Shown one piece after another: positions 45,907 to 58,800 of a stretch of DNA of 64,000 nucleotides. How positions within the stretch are numbered: position 1 is the stretch's first letter; every line of letters starts with the position of its first letter. The DNA comes from Suillus spraguei (taxonomy: Eukaryota; Basidiomycota; Agaricomycetes; Boletales; Suillaceae), in contig JABCPU010000013.1 in the NCBI GenBank assembly GCA_016800925.1, positions 186,001-250,000 on the forward strand, read 5' to 3'. The position numbers and the translations under genes are program-made. The notes beneath the pieces were generated by a model that saw nothing but the letters and a program-made list of their open reading frames with translations, ran no database searches and was not told the origin of the DNA.

Positions 45907-47574
45907 ATGAACCAGAACGACAGCGAAATCTTCAATTTCATCCCCGAGAATGTCAGTTCCGCGACTCCCAGAAATCGAAATATGTAACTGGTTTAGTCGG
46001 TAAGTTCAAACTTCACTGCCATTTTTAGCCTCCAATCTCAAATTCGGGATCTGTATCCGCCATTAGACCAAGCTGTAGGATCTATATGCGACATATGGAA
46101 CCCTCAGGATATCCCTTTTGTTTTCTTGACATCATCTCGTCCAACTGTGGCTCCCGCTTCTACCGACTCCATTCTTGTATCTCTCCCCACCATCTCACTC
46201 CACGGGCGTAATACTCAGCTCCCCTCTCCCATATCTCCAACGACACAGCCGTCTCCCACGCCTGCCTCATGCCTGCCAAATTCGTACTCCCTTCATTCGT
46301 CCAGCATACCCCTGACGCCCGGTTCGAGCGATCAGGCCCCGCGTTACGATGTTGCGCCCATGAAAGGGTTTGTTCACGAGGTTCTTCGTCGTTCTCGCAC
46401 GTCAGGCAGCGTTCTACAGACGGCGCTCTGTTACCTGGAAGCTATTCGCGCCAAGGTCCCAGAGCTGGTCTCGCAGGAGAAGGGTTTTCCTGGGTCCACT
46501 TGCGAAAAGGAATCGGTTGAACGTGTTGTCCAAGGTGAGGTCAACGCATACTGCGCTGGCCTTGATGGATATACTTCTTCGTCGGAAACGTCGGCAGGCG
46601 ATGACTTGCTGGATACTATCCGCATCAATCCCATTACACTTGAGGCCGATTCTGTATTTGCAGAGCCGGTATTTGACGCAGACAAGGTGTCTCTGCACAA
46701 ACCTAAGCAAAGTAGTGGCTGTTTAACGCCGCTTCCTCCACTTCCCTCACCGCTTTTGTGTCCTCGCCGCACTTTCCTCGCGTCACTCATTCTTGCGTCG
46801 AAATTCATGCAAGATCGCTGTTACTCGAATCGTGCATGGGCCAAGCTTTCAGGTCTTCCGCCACGGGAGATTGGCCGGTGCGAACGTGCTCTGGGTGAGG
46901 CGCTTGAATGGCGCCTCTGGGTGGGCAAGTTGCCCGCAGCACCGGTTGTTACCGGACGCGCCCTCACAAAATGCAAAAGTGAAAGTAACATTTTGCTTAG
47001 GAGCAGTCCGAGAGCACATTCCTTTATGGAAACTAGTCCTGTTTCACCGGTATCAGTAGGCTCACCTCTGGTGGCAAGGCCTCGTGTGGGTCTCAGGCGG
47101 CATGCCACGCTACCTGCACACACCTTCTATCACGAGGACTCGTGTTCGGCAACAATTCCGTCTGCTGTCGAGACTTCACGGTGGATGCCAACTGAGTCAA
47201 ATCTGGGAATGGATAGCAGTCCGGATAACTCCGAGATCAGTCCACCGACGCCTGGTCTCAGCTACTCGCCTACGCCCACAGAGTCCTCACTTGGGGATCG
47301 CACTGTTCAGATGTCAAGTTTTATGGACATGTCGACGCCGCCGCCGCTATCGTGTCAGTTCGCCGCCTTTTCGGGCGCGCAGAACGACAAGATGTTGCAG
47401 CCGGTACCGATTCCGTTCATGTACTCGATGCCGAACGATGTGTGTCGGAGTCACGATGGGGATCAGCCTATTTTGCAGCGGGTTTGTCGGCATCGTACAA
47501 CGAGTCCTGGTCATCAGTATATGCTTTTTGACTGCTATCGCCCATGGACCCCACGTGTTTGCTGTGCTAACTGA
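45907..47574 (+). CDS. Pho85-type (PCL/CLG1-like) cyclin
   Basis: Two exons. Exon two starts at 46029 and is certain, reading LQSQIRDLYPPLDQAVGSIC then DIWNPQDIPFVF. Exon one can be read two ways that join in the same phase: from ATG 45907 (MNQNDSEIFNFIPENV) using a gtaact donor at 45984, or from ATG 45950 (MSVPRLPE) using a stronger gtaagt donor at 46000. The first is chosen because it uses the earlier ATG and looks more protein-like. The cyclin box carries FVHEVLRRSRTSGSVLQTAL, then after a long insert CPRRTFLASLILASKFMQDR and RAWAKLSGLPPREI, as in fungal PCL5/CLG1 cyclins that activate the Pho85 kinase. The last 200 residues are Ser/Pro-rich with PTESSLGD-like sites, possibly a phosphodegron region. 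Upstream in-frame ATG at 45802 could extend it. Confidence 0.82.
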
Positions 47575-48154
47575 CCAGTTTGGTCGATGCTTCTTATGTC
47601 TATGCGTCTCAATCTTTCTGTCTTGTTCATATTACTTTTGTACATATAGTTTCTTTGTTGCGTGTCCGAGTATGAGTATGTGCTTATGTTTTGTTGGTTT
47701 GGGAGTGCGGCGGCATTTGCTTAACTATGAACAGTTGTGGTCCTCAGTCTTGTGTACTAGTATATAACCATACCCTATAGACTTGCTTTGAGCATCAACA
47801 AGCGCTAGTGGATGCGGCGGAAGCAGTGCAATTTTTTTTCATTAGACTGAGTTATTAACCTTAGGTTAGACATTTCTCGTCATCTTGCTTGATCCATCAT
47901 AGTACGCCGAGGCAGATATTAATGTGAAAGAGACCGTCTATAGTAGTTACTTTACCATTCGGCGATAAGACAGCAGGGACAAGTTACTTGCAGGTGAACC
48001 CCTCTGAAGGCGACGAACAATCAAATCAATCACACGTAACTGTTGCAGGGAGATGTACAAAACACGCTCCGCGGACGTCACAACGACATATGTATCGTAC
48101 AAAATAATCACCACACACAAAGCTTCTTTCTGTGTCCCTGATAATTCCGAAAAA
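47575..48154. other. Convergent spacer
   Basis: About 580 bases between the cyclin stop and the stop of the minus-strand gene. Open frames overlap it on both strands but extend those genes in other frames. Poly-T runs near 47830. No gene. Confidence 0.45.
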
Positions 48155-48842
48155 TCACCGATTAGAGGAACGTTGTGGTGCTTCGTGAAGCTCGGAGTGA
48201 TATTCAAAGAACTCCAGGGGATAGTTATTAGGATGGATGGCACGCCACGAATGAGGATGGCCATCCATGTCAAAGGATGCTGTGAGGTGATGTATTGCAT
48301 GTAGCTTCCATCCGGAAACTCCCTGACGATTAACATCAGAGGAGAAATGAAGCAAGCGGACGGAATGAAAAAGCTCACCTCGTGGTGGATCCTGCCACAA
48401 CGCAAGACATAAGTCAATACGACACAAACCCCAAGACCTCGCAGTAGAAATTCGAATGGAAGAACCGCACCTGATGTGAATATATCCTTCGCCCAGCTTA
48501 TCATTAATACCAGGAAGCCTCAGCTTCCCAAAGATAACGTGTCCGTAGCTCGCCTGTCCATTTCGGACTTGTACGAGATCATTTCGAGAGAAGTTCGTGA
48601 GCTCATCATCGCTCAACCCCGCTGCTCTCGCCCACATTGAAGACTCATGGTGAATTTTCCAAGAGTGCCGTGACTTCTTGATCGACTGTTTGATCGCCTC
48701 CGCTACTTCATCAAAGGCATTTTTCGCGTCCTCCCCAGGGACGTGCGCGTCATCTAAAACGATTTGTTCTTCTGAAGCTAGAAAGATATATACAAGATCA
48801 TTCGATGGTTAATACTGAGAGATATTCGGTTGAGTTACCCAT
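48155..48842 (-). CDS. Conserved fungal protein of unknown function, about 208 aa
   Basis: The first exon is only four bases, ATGG at 48842-48839, spliced over a 61-base intron to 48777, giving MASEEQIVLDDAHVPGEDA. The rest is open in one frame to a stop at 48155. The middle, DLVQVRNGQASYGHVIFGKL then GINDKLGEGYIHIR, and the later DPPRGELFHS and RAIHPNNYPLEFFEYHSEL read like a soluble globular protein. I believe similar proteins are common in mushroom-forming fungi without assigned function. A segment between IHIR and DPPRG (about 48392-48470) is less conserved-looking and has splice-like ends, but removing it breaks the frame, so it is kept. No signal peptide or membrane part. Confidence 0.6.
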
Positions 48843-48979
48843 GAATGATCACAGGAAACGGTCAATGGAACGCAAAAAGGGGCGTGATGCTGAACTGGAA
48901 CTGCATCCTGGAGACTGGCGGTGGGGCGCAGGATTCCCACGAGGCGAAAGATCGGCCGAGCTCGCCGGACTACGGTCGA

Positions 48980-49230
48980 TTAATCAAGATGCCGATGCGA
49001 TGTATGTTGCATAGGCTCGTATCTCATGTGCGTCATGTGGACAGATGCCAATGTCGGGTTGTTCGAAAATTAAGTATAATATGGTCTATTCATTGTATTT
49101 AGAAAAACTGCATTTAATCAAGATACCGATGTGACGCATACTGCATAGTAGGCTGGCTGCGTCTCGTGTGCATCGTGTGGGCGGATGGATGTGACACGGG
49201 AACATTAAGTGTAATCGTCTGTTTCATCGT
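48980..49230 (+). repeat. Diverged tandem repeat, about 134-base period
   Basis: 48980-49100 and 49114-49230 share ttaatcaagat(g/a)ccgatg, the tatgttgcatagg-like part, tcatgtg, and a taagt(g/a)taat stretch. Identity is about 70-75 percent by eye. Confidence 0.55.
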
Positions 49231-51396
49231 TAAAAATCGGACGGGGATCAATAACTGCGGTTCCAAAAGCGTCCTACTCCATATATCATATTCCACATTT
49301 GAGTCAAGATAGTAATCATATCTGCAATGTAATGCTATCGCGAGAAAGTTGGAGGGTTCCCCGGACTCCTCGTGGAGTAAGAATGAAGCCAGCCGACAGA
49401 CAATGGTTTGACAGAAAGAGTCCAGTGCCACGAACTGTCAAAGGTATCGGTTACATCCAGTATGTGTCTTATCGCATCCGGCTTCAATCTCTCTACTATT
49501 CCATGTCTTCAAATCTTATTAGATTCCCGGGCCCTGTACGCCACGAGGCAACATGCGCGTATAGGACTGCCATGTCGTGCCGTGCCACCACGTTGGTATT
49601 CGTATTCCCCTGTTAAATTATCGGTTTACTTCCCACAGATCATTGTCGAGGATTGTGAGGTTGAAGAATATAGTTTGGAAAAAATCCTATAATTATACCA
49701 TGTACCAAACTGATGCCCAATATTGCACAATATGTCATTGTTCTAGGAACGGGGGCCACCCTTGATCAGCGACTTCCCCTGTAGAATTGTCAATGACTTG
49801 AGTTGCACGCGCTCTCCTGTGAAAACGGCGCACCATCGCCCAGTACTAGAAGCTCTTGAGTTTGATAATTAACTTCGAGTCTCACTGTCAAGACTGTTGT
49901 ACTAACTTGGATAGCTCAAAAATAGCCCTTTTCACTGAGACCTCGACAGCCAAGTCCAGTCTTTACAGTAAAGATGGCCCGTGGAACGAGTTCGTCGGAC
50001 GTCAATGGGGCACCCTGTGACTACATTAGTGCCACAAACAATCACATCTTCGACGTCTGTAATATCTTCGCATGTAGTAACAATACAGTAGCCCCAACGG
50101 CTGACCGAGAGTGGACCCGGAAGGCACGTCTGTGCAACGTCAAATCGAGAATCATCGCATGTACGCCGTTTCTTACCGTATCCATGCAGTGTAGTCCATA
50201 GCAACCTCACCTTACGGAAGGTGATATCATTTAGGTCGAGTACCGTCGATCATATCTTCCGTGCGGTAAAACAAATGAGGGGGAGGGCGTGAGTAGCGTG
50301 GAGTGGGTGAAAAAACAGGCTTCACGACAAAAACCGCCTGTGCGATGAGTACTCGCAACGGCTTCTTTCCTGGTAGACGAAATGTGACGTGGGTGCAAGG
50401 AGCCGAGAAGCACCGATACGACAGTTTCTTTCATCTGACTAGCCGTTGTGGGCAACCGCGACGTAACGAAGACCCATGCTGGGCCCCCATGTGTGCTAGC
50501 CAGCCGCTCAAATCGGACTCATAATCTCATATTTAAATTCGTCTGAGTGACTCGGGCGAACAGCTAGGTCGTTCTAACAGTTAGAAAGAAGTGCACAGTT
50601 CAGATGAAGTACATACACACATATAACTTGTTCTCCCACCAGACGGCACAAAGCACATAAAGAAACCATCGGTTAGGTAACTTCGATACTTTTAGACGTA
50701 CCCTCTCGGGGAAATGAATCTGCAGCTAAGTATTGGAATGCGGCTAAACAAAAGGTTACTCATCTACATGAAACGAGGAAGGTTCCTGACTGACTCATTG
50801 ACAGTGGAAGCAATTAGTGAGCGATGGAAGCGAGCTAAAGGCCCGAGTGAGAGCATCAAGCCAGGACCCCATATTTTCTCTGGGAATACTGCGTTGTGTA
50901 CGGAGATCTGCTATTGTGAATTGAGACAGTGCGGCGACTGACATGAATGCCGTTTCTTTGAGGAGGGTCCCATTTCCATTAACAGAAGTATTCGATGTAG
51001 TAGAACAGCACATATGCCGTTGACGTGTGTGGCCCTGCAAAACATGAGTGTAGGCTTCTGATAAGTTTGGTGATGGCTTTCGAAAATGAACGGTACATGC
51101 CGTGTAGTAAGTCTCGCGGCAGCGACCCCAAGAGTCGCTGAGATAAAAACGACTTCGATATCAGTCAAAGTAAAGAGACCAAGGGTCGAACTTCTCGTTC
51201 TCAAACTCAATGTCAAGAGCGGCAGGGACGGCAATGATCTATTCATGTACGAGGGGTCAAATTCATCCGAGCCCGGGTTTGTGAAGGTGAATGGTATGGT
51301 GCTCTTAGCACAGGAACTCTCCAGTAACTAATGATAACAGTTCTGAGGAAAATAAAAACGTGGAACCGACGGTACCGGTGTAAGTTTAAGGCAGAT

Positions 51397-51431
51397 GTGG
51401 GAGTACTTTTAAACCTTAAAAGTGCTCCCAC
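51397..51431. repeat. 35-base hairpin
   Basis: Arms of 16 bases, gtgggagtacttttaa and ttaaaagtgctcccac, around a three-base loop, with one G-T type mismatch. It lies in a gene-free region and looks like the fold-back tip of a small mobile element or an RNA hairpin. Confidence 0.8.
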
Positions 51432-54400
51432 CAGACGTCAAATTAGTTGGCAGATATGCCGATGCATTCTTGTTGCGTTTATCACATAATGCTGGGACGG
51501 TGGTGTGTGGCGAGTGTAGTATGACGGTAGAGCAAGGATTAAACAAGGATACCTGAGAGTTTCCGATGTCAGACGGGCTCGATATAAAATTTGTGAGTGA
51601 GCATGAGATAAGATAAAGAAATATTAAGCGCTAATAAAGGTCGTCTGACACACGAACCTCACGATATCTTACGAGCAACAAAGTTTGAAATCTGAGTTCT
51701 GAAGCTCTAAAACACACAAAGTACGATGTACTAGTACCGTCCCAGCAGTATGTACTCAAATTTAAATTATTTAAACAAGATAATTACATAATGCTCCAGT
51801 TAAGTTTTGAACTCCGCCAGAACCTAGGTGCCCGCGCGAACTTTGCGAAAACCATCGTGGCGAACACGTAGCTGGTACCACAATGTCACACATCCTCCCT
51901 TTTGTTCAGCGCTTGTACATAGCTGAGTCGTCTGAGGCAGGGATCTTCCCTAGTAATCACTGAAGTATGTAATATTTTGACAGCGCTTCAAGGTACGAAT
52001 ATTCTTCCCCTTGCAAACTCAAATGATGATGTTACTCCAGAAACAGTATTGCATCTTAGATATATGCTAGGTTCACTCATATTCATTCTCAAGTACTCCG
52101 TCGCAAACGTGAAGAGGACATTTCGTTAGATGAGACCCCACATTCAACATTGTTGTCGAGAATCAAGATATGTATCAGGTAGTCATCCGGTCACCGCCGT
52201 CTCGGTCCGCTTCCGGATCAGTGTCCCAGGTAATGAACTTGACACTTCAAACTGGCCTTATCTGCGACCTGCATCCAATACCCTGTCAACAATTTCCAAA
52301 TCTGCTACTTCATATCCAGTCATTAGTAACGGCAATAGCAACCATAAAATTCAGTCATGACAAATCTCTACAACTTCGTCGTCGTCGGTATGCGATATCT
52401 TGGCAAATCGAGAAGGGGACTGTTCCTGTCAGATCGCCAGGATCCATCTTCCACCCTCAAGCTGACGTGACCGCGGAGTTACAGATAGATATTAGTGGTG
52501 GTGTGAAAGACATTGTCAACTCACAGACCCAGTGCGAATGATGATGGTTATACGTTTTACAGAGAGCGTACAGAAACCCCCCAGGTAGAGACAATCTACA
52601 GTCACTACTGTCTTCTACCATCTCATATTATGTGACAGAGAGTGTGCATCGTCCAACGCTTATGTAAGTAGTGGATCGTTTGTCCAGGACCCATCAAAGA
52701 AACTATGCTGGTGTGTGCATGCATATTTGAAATTGTTCGTGGAGGCAGGACAAAGCCTGACAAAGCTAATTGTATCCTAACGTTTGAATGATTATCCTCA
52801 AGACCATCAAACCGCTTCGATGGGCGCAACTTTGTTTCGTACCACGTCCCCCACGCTGTTGTCACCGCCGGGATCTCAAACTTACACAGCTTTATATTCG
52901 ATGTGAGTCTTTGTTATTGATCAAGTGTCTAATAATAATACTCGATCTTCCAATCGATCAATGCTGCTGAGGGCCTGGGAGACAGAACCTCTGCGGAGCG
53001 CCGAATTTTTTTGAGCGGACTCTAAGTGACAGTGTGGGCAATAGGAGCATAGGAATGACTGTTGATTGTACGTGATCTGTATATCTATGAGAAGGGAGGG
53101 TATAATACTGTCCCTTGCCTGAGAATCTTTAACGACCTTGCCATTCAGTGCTGTTCTTTGGAAACTGTCATTCCACGTCACAGTGACTGGTGCGGAACCT
53201 TGGAGGCGCAGTAACAGCACCTTCGACTTGAGTTTCTCGGTACCTTATTCTTGAGACCAAGATCGGTATTCAGCCTCATTTTGATGTGATGCCGAATCTT
53301 TAATTGGATAGTAGGCCTCCAGCGCCTTTATTATTATTATCATCATCATGATACCAGAAGATCATGCAATCATACAGGTTTTTCAATTAGTTTTCAGTCA
53401 GTCCGGAATTGAGCGGTGTTTGCTTCATTGATCGAGTATCGTATCCCAGAATCATGCGCACGTCTGATATATGACATCCTGAAGCACATGTATTAACTAC
53501 CGTCCCATGGATGACAGTCAATCATGCCATGTGTTGTTGAAACGTGTTATCCTGAAAAAATAGCGATCGGATACGCCGTCAGGATACGTTTCTGAGCGTT
53601 TGGTTTTATTGAGTAATAGAACAACGGGCTGCCCTTTACGGGCCGTAGGAAAATGTCAAGATAAGTGTCACAGTGCGCAGTTTGGCACCTGGTCTGCTTA
53701 ACAATGTGCAAGAAAACAAACGGATGCTGTACTTGGAGGAGCGCTCGGTGTTCTGGAGTGATCATCGGAGACATGGTTCAAAGCCGCGGGAGCGGTGGAG
53801 ATTAGAAACAAGACGGGAAATGCTGGAATAGACAACACATGTACGTGAAGGGTCAGAAACGTCTACTTGCGGGGACCTGGCAGACGTTTACAGTATAAGG
53901 TGTGGAATCTTACATACAGTTATAGGTCATAAGTAGAAAGCAGTTGGACGGGATGTCATTCACATGTAGAAATTGCTGATTACGGTATAGTGGGGAAGTT
54001 GCACGGATACTAGAGTGTGAGTGAGATTGGATTGACCCAGAGTAATGCATAGGCCCCATCACCACGCGATGTGTCATTTGGATATAACTACCTTGATGGA
54101 TTAGAAGTTGTAAAAGGATCGACCACATGTCAGGATAATAGTCCGGAATGTTGATGGCCGACGAATTACCTAAATTAGAGTAGCGCATCAGAAGTGAACA
54201 TGCAAACAATACACAATTAAGGAAATTGGATCGTCAAATTTAAGTAAAAAAAATGACCGGTACCTCTGAATTGAATTCTTTTCTTTCATTGTACACCTTA
54301 ATATTATTTCATTGAACAACCCTGTGCATCGTGATTTATCATAACAGATCGCCCGTAATCTTGCTCCTCGTTTTTTTTCGGATTTTCCCACCTATTTACA

Positions 54401-54647
54401 ACACGCAAAGAAACATGATGCGCCAATGATGTGTGGAAATTGATTAAAAAAAAACCCCCAAACCTTCCCTATACGAAATTTATTATGGCAAGTCTTAAAA
54501 TGCACTTACGACGCATCCACGACCCTTAGATCAGAATTTTAGTGATTTAGACCGATTTACCGGGTCCGTGACAATGGTGTCCCCGTCCATTTTCCACCCT
54601 TCTAACCTTCTCTGCTTCTTACTTCGAACAAGATTCAGTATAAAACG

Positions 54648-55873
54648 ATGAAGGATCTTCCTCACGAAAATCTACCCCCCATACTTCCTATTCATCGTAT
54701 GGCTGAAAGCATGGCATAGTCAGTCAACAACACCTCCCTATGTTGCCTTTCATTCTCATTGACCACCTTTTTTAACAGCTCCGCCCCTAACGCTTACATT
54801 CCCCCAGCATCTTATTATCCTCCCTCCGCTCACGCTCCTGGTCATGCTCACCTCATAGCGCCTCAGCAACGTCAAGAGCCACAACAAAGGAAACGTCCCA
54901 AGTATACAAGGAGCAAGACTGGTTGCATGACATGTCGAGTCAAAAAAATAAAGGTATGCCACTCCATACTTCAACTCGAACATCTTATTCATCGCCCAAC
55001 TCAGTGTGACGAGGCAAAACCCAATTGCATGCGATGTACTCATGGACAGCGAGACGTGCGCCTCGTCTTGTAGTCTATCAAAAAAAATTAACTGAACAGT
55101 TATCCAGTGCACATGGCCAGAAGGCGTTCCCACCCGTAAGAAATCAACGTCTCGGAAAGATAGTGTCGATGGACGCCCATCTACTGCCGACTCATCGGGA
55201 CTATCAGAGACTTCAACACCTCCTACTCGGGACAGCACTCCTGCGAAAACTCGTGTATCTAGCGAATACAATCAACCTCCAATGTCTCGTCGGCATAGGC
55301 ATGTTCATCTTTCATAATACGTATTATTTACTGATTAAAAACCTGTGTTTCAGTGATCTTTTTGCTCCAGTTCCTCAAGTGAAATACGAGGAAGACCCTC
55401 ATCTCAGGCTCGGGCCAGAGCCCGATGCTGCCCGACGTCAGTTGTGAGCATGCATGTTCTTTTAATTTAGTGCTGTCGTAACAAATATGCAGAGCTCCAC
55501 AAGGTTACCCCGTGCATCCAAATCAGAATTCCAATGTTTTATCAATGATATCCGAGATGCAGCCATACCCTCCTCATCGATACGACTCTGCGTACGCTAG
55601 TCCAGCCACTCATGTACATTCAGCAGCTTCCTCACGACAAATTCCCCCTCATCACTCTCAGCACCATGTTAATATGCGATCTATGAACCACCAACCACCA
55701 CAGCACTGGAGCCAGCCTCATATAATGCCAAGTGTAAACCCTATGGATCCTTTTGTACGTATTCCGTGGGTTGTTGCCCTTCTTATACTAAATATCTGAT
55801 TTAGTTCCCACACCCCCAGGAGAGGCATTTGGTGGCACATCCGTCTAATGATCATCACCCTAGATACCCATAA
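54648..55873 (+). CDS. Zn(II)2Cys6 transcription factor, 302 aa
   Basis: Seven exons: 54648-54718, 54779-54953, 55005-55055, 55108-55298, 55354-55443, 55493-55754 and 55805-55873, total 909 bases. The Zn2Cys6 binuclear cluster is spread over three exons: GCMTCRVKKIK, CDEAKPNCMRCTHGQRD and CTWPEGVPTRKK, with all six cysteines only when introns at 54954-55004 and 55056-55107 are removed. It is preceded by a basic KRPKYTRSKT. The remainder is rich in Ser, Pro, His and Gln. The protein is short and lacks the large fungal transcription factor domain found in many members. The fourth intron (55299-55353) has a GC donor (AG|gcatgt). It sits alone in a gene-poor region; its targets cannot be guessed. 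Confidence 0.88.
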
Positions 55874-58800
55874 GATTCATGTTTTCCCTTGATTTTTCTT
55901 AAAGATCCGTCATGACATTGATATTTGAGCATCATTTTGGCTATCCCCTCTGAGATCCCAGTTACCGCTTCTAATTTCTGCTTGGTCTGGATCGGCCTCC
56001 AGAATCTGATCCTGCAACTGATGCGCTGTTCGGTGTTCATGGTGTGATGCGGCGAGGAGTCAAGGACTTGCCTAAATTGGAGTACTCATTTCCCTAAATT
56101 TGAAGCTAGCACACACCTGCATAACCCCGCAAGTTAGAACTTCATTGGCGGTTTCCTCGCTGTATCGTGAGTGATGCACTGTTAAATCGCTAAATCGTTC
56201 GATCGTCTTATGTCATTATTTCGGAAACAGACGCTTTCCGAGGGCAAAACTGAGTATATATATACATTTCGCTAATGTTGGATGAGAACCTTCTGCGTGC
56301 CTTTGCCAAAGGACTCAATCAGTCAGGTTCAACGTTCGGAACCTGAACGCAACACCTGCTACTTGAGTTTTTGGCAGTGTATTATATTGCAGCAGGTAAG
56401 CCCCGCGGCAGCCCATAATTGGCTAGAATTGAACCCTTTCCGCAGCCAGCATAGCCAGCAGTAGAGAAATGACCATCTTGCATGCTTCCTCAGATTGAGT
56501 GGTGGCATAACACTGTAACAATCTGCACAGCGTCGTGGAGATCCCAGGCGCGGACTCGATGAATAACGGACTCTCACACGTACCATTTGGGTTGTCTCGC
56601 GTGTTTGCTCCCGCTAATAGCCCGAGTATGTTCTCGGTCGTCGCCCACGTTTGAGGGTCATTGTAATTTTACCTTTTGCACAGCTGATCTCATTCATTTC
56701 TCGCGCCCCACTAGTACAAGTTGATGAGAGCACTAAACCTCTTGCGCGGGATACATCCATGAATTACCTCATTTACTAGAACGTTTGGGGGGCTCGTATC
56801 CTCTCGTATTCCACAGTCGGACTCAGAGGCAATAGTGCGTATCCAATATCTTTCAAATACATGGGAACGTCCTCGTGTAACTAATTCCGAACCTGCATCG
56901 CGGCGTTTTAGAAATATTTCCGACCGATTGGCGCTGGTACAGTTCGTTCTGTTGTGACCTATTACGGACTTGTGTTGGGGCGTGGACAGCGGGCCATTAG
57001 AAACAGTCGTGTGGCTTTTGAGTGCCCACTTTGTCGCGAAGAGAGAGAAACATTCAGGTATGATAAAGGCACAGTTGGTCTTTTACAACCAACTATCGTA
57101 AGACCCATGTCCATGTGTCGATTTACCGAACTAGCGCAATCTGAAGCTCGAAAAGTTAAAAGCATGATGCACTATGAATAATGCCCCTCAGGTGAGCGCA
57201 TGAATTCAATTATCAAAGGACGATATAATGAATTCTAGCATCAGTCTGGAAGCGATTAGATCAAGGTTTGCTTGGAGCAAGTTGACGTATTATGATAGCC
57301 CTGAACACTGAACGTGTTGAGCTTGTGACGAGCTTTAATCACATCAAGCCACAAAATTCAACGGAATACCTGAATGTTGGTACGTTTGTTCGTGTGTCTA
57401 ACTGTCTCCCTGCGAACCACAGTTCTGGTCAGATGACTGTAATATGATGACGGAATTATGCACGCTGGCTTGTGAGTCGCGTCAGAACACCTGATGGGTG
57501 GTAAGTACAGCCCTGAGGAAGTTCATGAACTTGATTTCCATTCTTCAGGGTTTATGGTCATATTAAGTGAGCAAATTGTGTGTCATGGTCATATTGACGT
57601 CTTCAGCAGTGATCCAAGTAGCGTGTTTTCCATCACATCGTGTCTAGGGTGCTTCACGAGTTACCCGCGGTGTGTTCTAACTCCCGTACTTGCAACTGTT
57701 TTCGACTGGACTGTATTCGAAGCTTAACGACCCTGAAAATCTATGTGGTAAATTCCAGGGTGCTCCCTGAACTTGAGGTTGAAAATGGAAATCAAACTCA
57801 CTATTAAATTGAACTGATCCGAACCTACAAGAAAGTTCCATGATAAAGGAATGAGTTCTACAGAATTTATCTGATCGGGGTGAAAAAAAGGCGCAATCTG
57901 TGCCAGGCATCCGAGCGCGCGTCGGGCAACGTGTCCAATTCTGTAAAATTACCCACTTTACACTGTAACGCCACGTTCCTGAAGACTTGGTATAGTGCTT
58001 CAACAACGCGTTTTGGGGTGCGTAGAGTAAATCGGCTCAGCAAATTGTTCATATCCATATCTTAATCATTCGTAGCTAGCTCATCAGATACGTCAAATTC
58101 GGTTGCAAACACGTTACTACGTACCTCTGATGTGTCTCGCCGCCTGCTAGAAATTGTAAGAGCTCTCGTCGTGACTGGTGGGTGTTCTGGAAGCGTCATC
58201 CGAGCCTTTGTATCCGTACAGCAGGTGTAGCTGAGGCTGTGTTGCACGAGGAAAGTGTGACGGAGTCTTTCGACTTGTAACAGCCTCTCTCGCAGCTAAT
58301 AAGATCTCGATACGAAGTATGTATGCTGTCGAAGGTGTCTATAGAGCTGTAACTGGTCGCGAAGGATACAGTAAATGTTCCATTCTCAAACCAACTATAG
58401 TTCATTGGTATGACAAGTCGGCAAGCCTGGAGCCTCACTGGAATTTACGTGACAGGGGAAAGTACTTGTCCTAATTGGGATGTCATGTTCTGCGACGGAC
58501 CTTTGTACCAATATCTGACAACTTGACGCTACTCTCTTTCTGCACGACTTAATGAACTCCCACGATAACGAAAAACTTATCGAATGTCGGGCTGAGCCCC
58601 ACAACCAATGGAAAAGCTCCATCTGTTACAGCCAACGAGGTAACGGCGTGGTGTCAACAGTGGACGGCGAGGCCGACAAAAACACTGAGAAGATCTCCGA
58701 AATACCTATTACAGGCTTCAGGTTCGTTTTATCTCAATTTTGTCGTAAACAATATTGCACATCTGATTCCTCTCCGTTTTTTCACAGGGATTTCGTGACG

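Larger units (their letters stand above)
48843..54647. other. Gene-poor 5.8 kb stretch
   Basis: No gene recognised on either strand; the longest open stretches are 95-120 codons with no motif or consistent splicing. It holds a diverged tandem repeat (48980-49230), a strong hairpin (51397-51431) and AT-rich blocks (51590-51790, 54180-54480). No transposase, reverse transcriptase or integrase motif was seen. Probably old, decayed mobile-element sequence. Confidence 0.5.

Noticed and set aside
47084..47767. 227-codon plus-strand frame over the cyclin end
   Set aside because: It is a shifted frame over the cyclin C terminus, with cysteine and arginine bias typical of noise.
53330..53350. ATT/ATC-type microsatellite
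   Set aside because: Only a few trinucleotide units; too short to report as a repeat of interest.
56954..57181. Possible zinc-finger gene (CPLCREE)
   Set aside because: Only one CxxC pair, no further ligands and no flanking exons with a consistent frame.
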